A DNA stretch of 64,000 bases. Source: a virus. A model generated the notes under the pieces. That model made no database searches. It had not been told where the DNA came from and saw nothing but the letters and a program-made list of their open reading frames with translations. Shown in pieces: positions 7,603 through 15,691 of the stretch (position 1 is its first letter; the number at the start of each line of letters is the position of its first letter). Where the stretch lies: positions 1 through 64,000 of IMG/VR virus record IMGVR_UViG_3300025082_002887. One strand, 5' to 3'. A program made the translations under genes and the position numbers.

Positions 7603-9411
7603 ATGATGAAAATCTTATTCAAAAAGTCTTCTGCGCTTCTTAAGGAAGCTGTCGCTTCTGCAAAAATTGCATCTCCCGAAAATATTAGTTATGGATATGT
7701 ATACGGAACAATAGACGGCACAGTTTTAAGCAGCCACAATGCTACAAATGTATATTATGGCGCATCTATGAATAAGTTTATGTTAGCTTTTATTAACTTA
7801 GCGCTATATTGGAGCGGCCGCGGCCAGCGCGCCGGCGGGTATGCCACTCTAACAAAAGATGAGCTGAAACAATATATTCATTATTCAAAAGGAAGTAAAG
7901 GTTCTAGTGAAATGAATCGCGCGCTATCGGGCCAAAGACGTAGGACCGATGGCAGACATGTTTCACGAAAAAGGGCTGCTGCTCTAGCCACCACAAAACA
8001 AGAAATCGATATCACTTTAAGAGACATGGGTATAAGTAGAAAACTATTGCCAGGAATACGGTACAGTGGCGCCACGAACAAACAAACTCCCATGGGCGTT
8101 TTTAAATTTTTGTCTTATTTAATAAAGTCTGGTGCTGATCCTGAAACTGATTACCACGAAGAGGCTAAGAAAATTCTAAATCTTATGAAAACCCCTTTTA
8201 CGGGCCATGATTCAAGATGGTTTCGAGAAAAATTAGCGCCTTGGTTGAGCGAAAATGGCGTACAAATTAATAATATTTATGGAAAAGGAGGCTGGAATCC
8301 GAAGGCCCCCGCGGGCATGGCTTTGGGCGTCGTCCTTAATGACGATAAAATTTTAGTTTTATATAGTAACGACTCCCGAGTAGAAAATAAAGCATGGGGG
8401 CGAAAACAAATCCACAATATTATATTAAATATTCTATCTGGAAAACCGCCAAAGGTTGACGCCATGGGCGCGCCCGCACAAAAGCCTGCGCCCGCGCCGG
8501 CGACAACTCAAGAACAACCACAGCTAAGTAGCGCGGGGCTTGTACAAATCCAAGGAAATGTTAGAGATCCAAATAAAGCATGGGGGACACAAACCACAGC
8601 AAATTGTATACAACAACTTGGATCATGGCCAATAGGTGATATTTCATTACCGGAAGGGGGAAAAATGCGGGGTCATGTGTCACATCGAAAGGGCGCTGAT
8701 TTTGACGCGGCACTCCCAACAAAAGGAGGCTATTCAATTGTTGGCGGCGCGGGAGGCGTTTGGGGAACCGACGCCAGAGGCAATATTTTTAGAGACATCA
8801 GCCCAGAAGAACTCGATGTGGCCAGCGCGCTCAATTTTTTGACTACAGTTCGTAATTGCGGTGCTGGAGTTTTTATAGATATAGGGCATATCAATAAAAT
8901 CAAAGAATATGCGAGACAAGTTCTATCTCCTGCGGATTTTTCTAAGGTATTTAGAAGAGTAGGTCTTGCTCGGCAAGGAGACACCCACCATCGCAGCCAT
9001 TTTCATGTAAGAGTAGGCGGCGGCGGAAAAATAGGAAGAGTGGCCATAAGAAAAAGACCACCTTCGGCTGCGGGAATGAAACCAACACAACAACCCTCAA
9101 CAGGAGGCAGATATTTACCCGGCTACGAATATTATCGCACACCCGACTTTGATTTCGAAACCTTCTATTCAGAACTAGATAAATATTTCCCAAATATATG
9201 CGGTCCAAAAGGTTGTGGAGCAAATGGTATACTATTTACTAGAGGACGAGATTTTAAATTTGGCCCTGAACATGCTGATGCACTCCGCATGTTAAAACAA
9301 GTACAAACTGGTAAACGCTTGACACAAGCAGAAATTGATAAATTACAAAGCGACGCCAGGGGAAGGAAATCAACGGGTACTAAATCACGAGTTTGGGTAG
9401 AGCCCTTGTGA
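7603..9411 (+). CDS. Beta-lactamase-like serine hydrolase fused to M74-type murein endopeptidase
   Basis: I chose the ATG at 7603 because AAGAAGGA lies just upstream and the N-terminus becomes MMKILFKKSSALLKEA, a leader ending in L-K-E; an ATG at 7561 would overlap the upstream gene. Residues 20-285 resemble the class A beta-lactamase/PBP fold: SMNK (Ser55, Lys58) fits the SxxK motif, SSEMN could be the SxN-like element, and GKGGW (Lys228) fits the KTG strand. After an Ala/Pro linker, residues 310-470 hold a LAS-type peptidase: GHVSHRKGADFD (His358, His361, Asp366) and HHRSHFHV (His466, His468), as in penicillin-insensitive murein endopeptidase. A C-terminal domain of about 100 residues is unknown. 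It likely acts on peptidoglycan, perhaps from the virion during entry. Confidence 0.7.
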   Translation: MMKILFKKSSALLKEAVASAKIASPENISYGYVYGTIDGTVLSSHNATNVYYGASMNKFMLAFINLALYWSGRGQRAGGYATLTKDELKQYIHYSKGSKGSSEMNRALSGQRRRTDGRHVSRKRAAALATTKQEIDITLRDMGISRKLLPGIRYSGATNKQTPMGVFKFLSYLIKSGADPETDYHEEAKKILNLMKTPFTGHDSRWFREKLAPWLSENGVQINNIYGKGGWNPKAPAGMALGVVLNDDKILVLYSNDSRVENKAWGRKQIHNIILNILSGKPPKVDAMGAPAQKPAPAPATTQEQPQLSSAGLVQIQGNVRDPNKAWGTQTTANCIQQLGSWPIGDISLPEGGKMRGHVSHRKGADFDAALPTKGGYSIVGGAGGVWGTDARGNIFRDISPEELDVASALNFLTTVRNCGAGVFIDIGHINKIKEYARQVLSPADFSKVFRRVGLARQGDTHHRSHFHVRVGGGGKIGRVAIRKRPPSAAGMKPTQQPSTGGRYLPGYEYYRTPDFDFETFYSELDKYFPNICGPKGCGANGILFTRGRDFKFGPEHADALRMLKQVQTGKRLTQAEIDKLQSDARGRKSTGTKSRVWVEPL

Positions 9412-9445
9412 GATAATTAAAGTATTTTGTATTAAGGAGATAAAC

Positions 9446-10294
9446 ATGTCAGAAAAAACAGAGAAAGCATTAAAAGAGGTCTTTAAAGAATATTTGCTTA
9501 ACGAGGCGCCAGAATTATTGACCGAGATGCCGAAACCCAAAGACGCCACCAAAATGAGAAAGGTGTGGGATTGGATCAGACGTGTATTTGGCTCACAAAC
9601 GCACGCAAAAGCGGGGATCCCGAAGGGGAGTCGGCGAATCTTGCCTCCATGGGCGCGCACCCGGAAATGGAGGTTGATACTCGGCGCCGCTGAAGCGATT
9701 CAACAGTATCAGAGACACTGGAACACATATAATTACGAAGATTGGAAGAAATTCGATCCTATCGCATATGGGGAATGGATAATGTTGGAAATATTGGTGT
9801 ATTTCGAAATGGAAGGAGGCATCGCCAAATATGCCGCGTCACATCTAGATGAAAACGGCGAACCATTTAGTCCATTTACCAGAAATCCGGAGCGGGTGTC
9901 TTGGGGTATTCAAGACATCGCTGAAACGGCCAAGGAAATAAAAGATTGCAAAATGAATATTGGCCACTCCGTGGGGAAACAGGGAGATGTACAAAGATGC
10001 GAGAAACTGTTCCTCGAACTTGTCGCGAAAAAAAGGAAGCACGAACGTGCGGTCAAGCAGGCTTGGGACGACGCGGTCTCCGGCGGCACAGGACCAATAT
10101 ATAATGAGGACAACCCGGCCTATAAAATTCTAGACCCTTCGGATCCTGACTATAAAGAAGCGGAAGAATTAATTCGAAGAGACCACGAATGCGCCGCTAG
10201 CGCAAATAAAAACCCCGGATGCCCGCTAACCAAAAAAGAGGTCCAGCTAATGTGTACTTATATTTACGGTTCCGACGCGGACGAGTGCGGTTAA
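9446..10294 (+). CDS. Leader-bearing hypothetical protein
   Basis: The protein has 282 residues and a strong Shine-Dalgarno (AAGGAG) seven bases upstream of the ATG. The N-terminus, MSEKTEKALKEVFKEYLLNE, is an amphipathic helix followed by L-N-E and L-T-E, consistent with the leader-plus-cleavage-site pattern of its neighbours. The rest is mainly helical, with Trp- and Tyr-rich segments near residues 85-115 and four to six Cys in the C-terminal half, including a pair close to the end. I recognise no domain. The gene looks more GC-rich than the genes around it. Function is unknown. Confidence 0.55.
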   Translation: MSEKTEKALKEVFKEYLLNEAPELLTEMPKPKDATKMRKVWDWIRRVFGSQTHAKAGIPKGSRRILPPWARTRKWRLILGAAEAIQQYQRHWNTYNYEDWKKFDPIAYGEWIMLEILVYFEMEGGIAKYAASHLDENGEPFSPFTRNPERVSWGIQDIAETAKEIKDCKMNIGHSVGKQGDVQRCEKLFLELVAKKRKHERAVKQAWDDAVSGGTGPIYNEDNPAYKILDPSDPDYKEAEELIRRDHECAASANKNPGCPLTKKEVQLMCTYIYGSDADECG

Positions 10295-10323
10295 TAATAC
10301 TAGCTTAAACAAAGAGGGACACA

Positions 10324-13300
10324 ATGGGCACCGCAGGACACATGCAACATCCTTTTAACGTTCCACGCGTTAAAACGGGCCAAGACTTAATTAATTATTT
10401 TGAAAGAATCGTTGGCCACCTTTCTGAAAAAAACCCTGAAACTGGAGAAGCTACTAATATAGGTAGTGTTAAATTTGATGGTATCAATGTAAGCTTTAAG
10501 CTTGTAAACGATGAGACTACTCCTACCGGAAAAGACTTTAGAATGGATCGAGGAACTTCATACACCAAATCTGTTCTTGGTATGACAACAAAAGATGCGT
10601 ATGAGTTCTGGCCAGATGAATTACAAGATGATGGCACATACAAAAAACATGGCATGCCCCACGCGATCGAAGAACTTTTAAAAATATTCAACGAAGCCCT
10701 CCCGCAAATAAAACCAGAATTAGAAATTTTAGGAATGTGGGACGACCCCACTAAATATTTTAATACTGAATATATGAAAAAGGGCAAAACGAATGTTATT
10801 GAATATGCCGAAAAAATATTAGCTATACATAGTGTTAATCAGTTTTATGAAAAGAAAGCTCGCAAGTCATGGGTAGAATCGGGAAAATCTATGGACCGCC
10901 CGGGCACTCCAAGGCCAACCGATCCGGACACAGGAGAGCTAACAAAAGACGACAGCTTTGAAATCAATTATGATAAAGGCGCCCTGGCCCGAATTATAGA
11001 AAAAGTTAAGCCAATTGCAGAAAAATATAATATTAGTTTAGTTGGTGATGTACCGACAGAATTAATAACTGATATTGATTTTACCGAAACTTTGACTAGT
11101 CCATTTTCTATAAGAACAACAGAAAGTGAAACACAGACACGCACTCTTGAAGATTGGCTTTTAGATGCAATTAATCCATGGGACGCAAAAGTAACTAAAA
11201 AAGTAGTTCAACCAAATCCAGAGACTGGGGAAGAAGAAATAACTGGTAGAGAAATTCCAGCAATTGGTAAAGAAGTTTACGTAGCTATCGAAGTAGATAA
11301 GATACCATTAGATCAATATTTGTTACATCCCGAAAAAGACGTTATAATAGCCATTAACGGCGCCCTTTTCAACCACGCGACGCTCACCTTGGGAATGGAC
11401 GTTAAACGCGCTCTAGGTAGCTCTAAAGGCTCTCTAGAAGGGCATGAAGGAGTTGTACTCAGAGGACTAGAGGATCGGCCCTTAAAAGTGACAGGAGATT
11501 TCATTTTAAAGGGGAGAAGTGGAGAAATAAAGAAAAAAATAAGTGGCGATAAAAAAACGATCAAAGAAGAAATAAATTTAGAAAACGACGATACAGAAAA
11601 AACAAGAATTGCAATATATCCGGGACGATTTCAGCCAATGGGGCAACATCATGCCGAAGTATTTAAAGAACTTGAACTGGATGAGAGCTTTGATAAAGTT
11701 TATATAGCTACTACTGATAAAGTAGATTTCACTGAAATTGAGGGGGTGCCTAAATCTCCTTTTAATTTTGAAGAAAAGAAACAAATAATGATGATGCACG
11801 AGATTCCGGAAGAAAAGATTATTGAAGTTGTAAATCCTTATAACGCCGTTGAAATCTTACGCGATTATGACCCCGAAACAACATCTATTACATATTTTGT
11901 GGGCGCAAAAGATATGAGAGAAAATCCTCGATTTCAAAGAACGGAAGGTGTTACTGAGGGTGGTTATGAATGGAAAATCAAAGTTAAGGATCATGTTTCA
12001 ATTGATATTCCGGACATCGGAGAAATGTCTGGTACAAATATTAAAAAAGCGTTAAAAGACTCTGAACCAGAAACTTTCGAAACTATAATGGGGTGGTATG
12101 ACCCGATATTATATGATCTCATTAAAAATAGATTAAAACATTTGGAGGAATCCCAGCAGCCGCTGGGAATCTTTCTGCGGTTAATCGAAGAAGCGACAAA
12201 TAAAAAAGAAAACTTGTTGTTAGAGCAACAGACCAGCAGACAATTAATTGAGCCATCTCAAGTAGAACAATGGTATAGAAATAAAGGCCTTTTAGACGAG
12301 ACTCGGGCCAAGTCAATAACCGCATATAATAATTATTATAAAGAATATCTTTCTGAACACACAGGGAAAATTGATCTGGAAAGCTTACTAAGGATTTCCA
12401 ATGATTTAGCAACAAAAGTTAGAGATGCAATAGTTGCAAGTTATCAATCTCCAAAAAATACTTCTATAGATGAATTAATTTTGATTCAGCAAAAAAGGGC
12501 GCGCCTTGATACAAATAAGAAACGATTTCTAAATCTTCGTATAAATATGGTAAAGAAAAGACAAAACAATCAAACATTGTCCTCTCAACAACTTTTAGAA
12601 ATAGAACAACAATATAATAATTATTATCTTAGGATTATTGTGGGCGCCCTTTCCAGGCCAGTACATGTTATAATAGGATATGATTTATCTCTTTCTGCTA
12701 ATGTTGCATTGAGTATATATTCTTTTGAGCGACGCGGCGAGTACCATCCGGATTCAAAAATAGTATATTTAACTCCAATGAGAATAATAAAAACGGGCCT
12801 TTTAGATCAACGCCAAAGTACTCTCCCATCCGCCATCAGGCACGAATTAGATCATGCAGTTGAATATGCACTCCGAGACCTACCGAAAGAAAAGGGAGCA
12901 ATTGACATTGTAGAGATACAATCTTCATTGCTTGAACTGTGTTTATTATCAAAAGAAGAGATTTCTAAAAAAGGAAAAGAATATGCCGACTGGTATGACA
13001 AGCTTACGAGTCTAGATGAAGTAAGAGCCCGAATAAGAGAAATACAAGGTTTAACTGCCGCTATAAGTCGCGATCAAGCACAATCATTATGTCAAAAAAA
13101 ACAAGCAGATAGCTTTATTAATATATGGGATTTTTTAGATTGCAATTGTCGCCACCTTGCAGATGTTATTAATCAAGTTGCTGTATTAGAGCCTCCTCAA
13201 AAATCTATAAGTATGGTTTCTGAAAATATAATGAATATGATTGAAGAGGCAATTAATGAAGCAACCATCGAACGCATGTATGGCCGCGCCGCTCCCGGGA

Positions 13301-13644
13301 ATATGGTGAGCATAATTCAGCCCGGATCTGGTAAGAGAGATGAAAAAAGCGTTAAAGATGTTGCCGAAGCAATGATAGACGCAATTATTTCAGCGATGGA
13401 TGAAAAAGAACTTGATGAGAATTCAACAGCAGGCGGCGCCGGCGTGGGCCAAGCTGGAAATGTTGAAGGGGCCGCAGGCGCTTTTACTTTTGAAGTACCA
13501 GCTGAAACTACGCTATACACAACCGCGCCAGGGAAAAGAGATAAGAAGAAAAAAAAGAAAAAGAAGAAAAAGAAGAAAGAAAAACAAACGTTAATTCGTG
13601 AAGTTGAAGACTATTTATTTAGCATACTGGGAGTTGATCCATGA
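10324..13644 (+). CDS. RNA-ligase-like / NMNAT-like / metallopeptidase fusion protein
   Basis: Three domains are visible in 1106 residues. Residues 1-410 look like a nucleotidyltransferase (ATP-dependent RNA/DNA ligase) domain: SVKFDGINVSF with Lys50 as motif I, EGVVLRG near 376 as motif IV, and LKVTGDFILKG near 386 as motif V. Residues 425-600 form a cytidylyl/adenylyltransferase domain: IAIYPGRFQPMGQHH (HxGH-like, 434-443) and SGTNIKKAL (near 568, the SxTxxR-like element), closest in style to nicotinamide-mononucleotide adenylyltransferases. Residues 780-970 contain a zinc-peptidase motif, IRHELDHAVEYAL (His840, Glu841, His844), with VRARIRE further on. A Gly/Ala linker, a run of 12 Lys and a short tail close it. 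The mix of activities suggests NAD or RNA-end chemistry, but substrates are inference. Confidence 0.65.
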   Translation: MGTAGHMQHPFNVPRVKTGQDLINYFERIVGHLSEKNPETGEATNIGSVKFDGINVSFKLVNDETTPTGKDFRMDRGTSYTKSVLGMTTKDAYEFWPDELQDDGTYKKHGMPHAIEELLKIFNEALPQIKPELEILGMWDDPTKYFNTEYMKKGKTNVIEYAEKILAIHSVNQFYEKKARKSWVESGKSMDRPGTPRPTDPDTGELTKDDSFEINYDKGALARIIEKVKPIAEKYNISLVGDVPTELITDIDFTETLTSPFSIRTTESETQTRTLEDWLLDAINPWDAKVTKKVVQPNPETGEEEITGREIPAIGKEVYVAIEVDKIPLDQYLLHPEKDVIIAINGALFNHATLTLGMDVKRALGSSKGSLEGHEGVVLRGLEDRPLKVTGDFILKGRSGEIKKKISGDKKTIKEEINLENDDTEKTRIAIYPGRFQPMGQHHAEVFKELELDESFDKVYIATTDKVDFTEIEGVPKSPFNFEEKKQIMMMHEIPEEKIIEVVNPYNAVEILRDYDPETTSITYFVGAKDMRENPRFQRTEGVTEGGYEWKIKVKDHVSIDIPDIGEMSGTNIKKALKDSEPETFETIMGWYDPILYDLIKNRLKHLEESQQPLGIFLRLIEEATNKKENLLLEQQTSRQLIEPSQVEQWYRNKGLLDETRAKSITAYNNYYKEYLSEHTGKIDLESLLRISNDLATKVRDAIVASYQSPKNTSIDELILIQQKRARLDTNKKRFLNLRINMVKKRQNNQTLSSQQLLEIEQQYNNYYLRIIVGALSRPVHVIIGYDLSLSANVALSIYSFERRGEYHPDSKIVYLTPMRIIKTGLLDQRQSTLPSAIRHELDHAVEYALRDLPKEKGAIDIVEIQSSLLELCLLSKEEISKKGKEYADWYDKLTSLDEVRARIREIQGLTAAISRDQAQSLCQKKQADSFINIWDFLDCNCRHLADVINQVAVLEPPQKSISMVSENIMNMIEEAINEATIERMYGRAAPGNMVSIIQPGSGKRDEKSVKDVAEAMIDAIISAMDEKELDENSTAGGAGVGQAGNVEGAAGAFTFEVPAETTLYTTAPGKRDKKKKKKKKKKKKEKQTLIREVEDYLFSILGVDP
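13543..13578 (+). repeat. Poly-lysine codon run (12 AAA/AAG)
   Basis: A purine-only tract encodes twelve consecutive lysines, followed by Glu-Lys-Gln. It contains a run of eight A residues and lies between the metallopeptidase region and the final 20 residues of the fusion protein. Such a tract could bind nucleic acid as a basic tail, or act as a slippery site for ribosome or polymerase. Neither can be shown here. Confidence 0.85.
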
Positions 13645-14435
13645 ATCAAGAAGAAAAAAGATTAAGATCATTAATTAGAAAAGGCATCGGTGTTGTAATG
13701 GAGCGCAAAAAAACACAAGAACATGAAGGCCAAAGACTGCGCAATATTATTAGTTATTTAGTCAAAGAAGTCAAAGGAACTGCCAAAGTTGCTAATAGAG
13801 TAATCCACAAAAATAGTGGGATCAACGCATTAGACGACCTTTTAAGAGATATTATTACACAAATTGAAGGCACTTATAAAACTCTTGCCACGGACGAGCT
13901 ACAGCGCAAATCATTTAGATATCATATGTTAATTAATTTTAAAAATATTCTTGCTCCTGTTAATGCAAATCGGTTTGCACCAGAAACAGGGCCAGCTTTG
14001 ACTGAACAAGAAGAAAAGGAACCAGAAATTAAAGTATCAATAGATGATGAACTAGAAGACGATGATATAAATGCCCCCCCAGACCCTGATAAATTTATTC
14101 CTTTAAGACCACAAGACGAAGAAAAAGCTAAGGAAGAAAAAGAAAAAGAAGAAGGTTTTGTTAAGCTTGATTCTTCTGATCCGGATGTACAACAGGGTGC
14201 GGCGTTTGCTGAAAAAGCTTTTAACAAAGTTTCGAAACAAATTATATCTACATATGAAGACTTAATTTCTTCGAAAGACGCGGCCGCATTCGAAGACTGG
14301 GGTCTTACTAACTTAAAACTTTATTTTGATATGTTTGAAGATGAAATGGCAGACGAAATTGGTAAAGAACCAGAAAGCCCTGATTACCCACCAAAAGAAG
14401 CACCAGTAGCACTAGAAGAAGTGTATGAAATATGA
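13641..14435 (+). CDS. Hypothetical phage protein, acidic linker
   Basis: The protein has 264 residues. Its start overlaps the upstream stop (ATGA). The N-terminal basic helix (MNQEEKRLRSLIRKGIG) is leader-like but lacks a clean [LI]-x-E site. Residues 50-115 contain INALDDLLRDII, ELQRKSFRYHMLINF and a nearby Ala-Pro, which I remember as conserved in uncharacterised structural-type proteins of marine phages. An Asp/Glu-rich linker (130-175) and a helical C-terminal domain follow. High charge and helix content would suit a head-core or scaffold-like role, but that is a guess. Confidence 0.5.
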   Translation: MNQEEKRLRSLIRKGIGVVMERKKTQEHEGQRLRNIISYLVKEVKGTAKVANRVIHKNSGINALDDLLRDIITQIEGTYKTLATDELQRKSFRYHMLINFKNILAPVNANRFAPETGPALTEQEEKEPEIKVSIDDELEDDDINAPPDPDKFIPLRPQDEEKAKEEKEKEEGFVKLDSSDPDVQQGAAFAEKAFNKVSKQIISTYEDLISSKDAAAFEDWGLTNLKLYFDMFEDEMADEIGKEPESPDYPPKEAPVALEEVYEI

Positions 14436-14728
14436 AACTAACTAAATCAAAATTAAAGAAAATTATTAAGGAGGAGCTGAAAAACATTCTTTTGAATGAA
14501 GATGATGAAAAACGAACTCAATATCTTTGTATTGAATGGTTTGACGATGATCTGGATGACAAAGAAAAAGCTAGAATTAAAAGAGCATTTCGGTCTTCAA
14601 ATCCAGGAAAACCTCATGGAAGCGGCGATCTTTGGAATAACTATCTTAGCAAATGGGCCGGCTGTCCCCATAAACCGCCAAACCATAAAGTAACTGTAAA
14701 CACAGTTAAAACACCTCTTAAAGAATAA
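14432..14728 (+). CDS. Small leader-bearing hypothetical protein
   Basis: The protein has 98 residues and begins MKLTKSKLKKIIKEELKNIL, a strongly amphipathic basic helix with I-K-E and, a few residues later, L-N-E. I associate this leader type with many uncultured marine phage proteins. After it comes an acidic patch and a short domain with YLCIEWFDDDL, SGDLWNNYLSKWAGC and CPHKPP. The start overlaps the upstream stop by four bases. About 70 bases of AT-only-leaning noncoding sequence follow (14729-14800), which end the leader-bearing block. Confidence 0.5.
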   Translation: MKLTKSKLKKIIKEELKNILLNEDDEKRTQYLCIEWFDDDLDDKEKARIKRAFRSSNPGKPHGSGDLWNNYLSKWAGCPHKPPNHKVTVNTVKTPLKE

Positions 14729-14800
14729 TTTTAAAATTAAAACAATTAATTAATAACTAATTACTTAAATATTCTATCATATTTCAGAATTTAAATTAAG

Positions 14801-15160
14801 ATGGCTTGGAACAAAAAAAGAAAACTCTTTGGAAAAAATGCTTATTACAGCATATCCAAAAAATTACGAAAAGAAAGCAAATCTAGCGAAGAATTTGAGC
14901 TAATGCTCAATGGACTTTCTTTGGAAGATGTTATTGCCCTTAAACTAGAATTAGCTACGAGACCATTTGGTGGTAAATCTTTCGGAATTCCCATATGGCA
15001 CTCCATGAGAGAAATTGTGCAAGACGCTGTACTTAAAATGGCTTTATCCACTACTAGATCAAAAAAAGAAGCTGCGAGATTTTTAGGACTCATCCCTCAA
15101 GACTTCAGAAAACTAATGAAGAAATACAAGACTGAAAGCTTTTTTGAAGAAAAAGATTAA
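14801..15160 (+). CDS. Small DNA-binding protein with Fis-type helix-turn-helix
   Basis: The protein has 119 residues. The C-terminal 45 (AVLKMALSTTRSKKEAARFL, then GLIPQDFRKLMKKY) match the shape of the Fis/NtrC C-terminal helix-turn-helix: helix, 'xxSKKEAARFLGL' turn and recognition helix ending in a KKY-type tail. The N-terminal half is basic and helical. No clear Shine-Dalgarno precedes the ATG; the upstream 70 bases are AT-rich noncoding. It sits directly before the tmRNA promoter. A transcription factor or nucleoid-type role is likely by family; its targets are unknown. Confidence 0.6.
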   Translation: MAWNKKRKLFGKNAYYSISKKLRKESKSSEEFELMLNGLSLEDVIALKLELATRPFGGKSFGIPIWHSMREIVQDAVLKMALSTTRSKKEAARFLGLIPQDFRKLMKKYKTESFFEEKD

Positions 15161-15166
15161 AAAAAC

Positions 15167-15195
15167 TTGACATATAATATATCATTATATATACT
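15167..15195 (+). promoter_or_regulatory. Sigma70-type promoter for tmRNA
   Basis: TTGACA at 15167-15172 and TATACT at 15190-15195 are separated by exactly 17 bases. Transcription would start near 15202, about 13 bases before the mature 5' end of the tmRNA, leaving a short leader for RNase P to remove. The perfect -35 and ideal spacing mean the host's housekeeping RNA polymerase can express this gene. Confidence 0.8.
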
Positions 15196-15214
15196 TATTA
15201 CAGATCTTTAACAT

Positions 15215-15587
15215 GGGGACGAAACGGTTTCGACGAAGAGCGAAGAAAATAGCACGCAAGACTGTGTGAGTAACACAGTAAAAATGCTCAAACTTTATAA
15301 ATGCCAACGATAACGTTGAATTTGATTACGCCTTAGCTGCATAATCGGAAGTTGTTAGTGACTTTCTTAAAGAACACTAGACATTTTCAATTTTAGGAAA
15401 AATTGATAGGAACTTAGTCATTTTGGTGACTATGTATATCTCGGTAGCCAACACCTTAAGTTGGTAAATGGATTCCCTGGTTTGACCAAGGTGGCTGGTA
15501 CTTCGGCGGTGAATGTACCAATTTCTTGTATATCGCGTTATTTTTGATTCTTTTCGGACTCGGGTTCGACTCCCGACGTCTCCACCA
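15215..15587 (+). ncRNA. ssrA: Transfer-messenger RNA (tmRNA), one-piece
   Basis: tmRNA rescues stalled ribosomes and tags the nascent protein for proteolysis. The 5' end GGGGACG pairs with CGTCTCC before an encoded ACCA 3' end, giving a 7-bp acceptor stem with the G-U third pair that marks alanyl-tRNA synthetase substrates. The 5' segment GGGGACGAAACGGTTTCGAC is a classic tmRNA start, and the T-arm has the GTTCGAC loop flanked by CGGG/CCCG. The tag frame is at 15303-15344. The length of 373 nt and the unpermuted order fit ordinary one-piece bacterial tmRNA. It lies among phage genes with no integrase or flanking host gene in the window, so it appears phage-encoded. No smpB-like gene is present here. 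Confidence 0.93.
15303..15344 (+). other. tmRNA proteolysis-tag reading frame
   Basis: The resume codon is GCC at 15303, giving the encoded tag ANDNVEFDYALAA followed by TAA. The AND start and YALAA end match gammaproteobacterial-type tags (E. coli ANDENYALAA); the middle NVEFD is an expansion. The ALAA end is what ClpXP and related proteases recognise, so the tag should work in a host with standard ssrA degradation. Confidence 0.9.
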
Positions 15588-15607
15588 AAGACATAAAAGG
15601 AGAAATT

Positions 15608-15691
15608 ATGAGTGGACTAGTAGGTTATTTAGTTACGCTTGCTGCCGGCGCCGTTTTGGGCGTTGTGTTGGCTAAGAAAGGCGTAGTATAA
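15608..15691 (+). CDS. 27-aa single-span membrane peptide
   Basis: This short frame encodes a 27-residue peptide, starting MSGLVGYLVTLAAGAVLGVV and ending in Lys-Lys-Gly-Val-Val. It has a strong Shine-Dalgarno (AAAAGGAG) six bases before the ATG, and its stop overlaps the next start (TAATG), so it fits the operon spacing. About 20 residues form a Gly/Ala/Val/Leu helix, with two Lys near the C-terminus as a cytoplasmic anchor. It lies 20 bases after the tmRNA 3' end. Roles such as a small holin-like or regulatory membrane peptide are possible, but none can be shown. Confidence 0.6.
   Translation: MSGLVGYLVTLAAGAVLGVVLAKKGVV

Noticed and set aside
14726-14739. 14-base perfect palindrome TAATTTTAAAATTA
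   Set aside because: It is A/T only and in AT-rich noncoding sequence, with no GC stem or following T run, so it is not a convincing terminator.
15215-15587. tmRNA as a phage attachment site
   Set aside because: No integrase, direct repeat or host gene is visible next to it, and both sides are phage-like operons.
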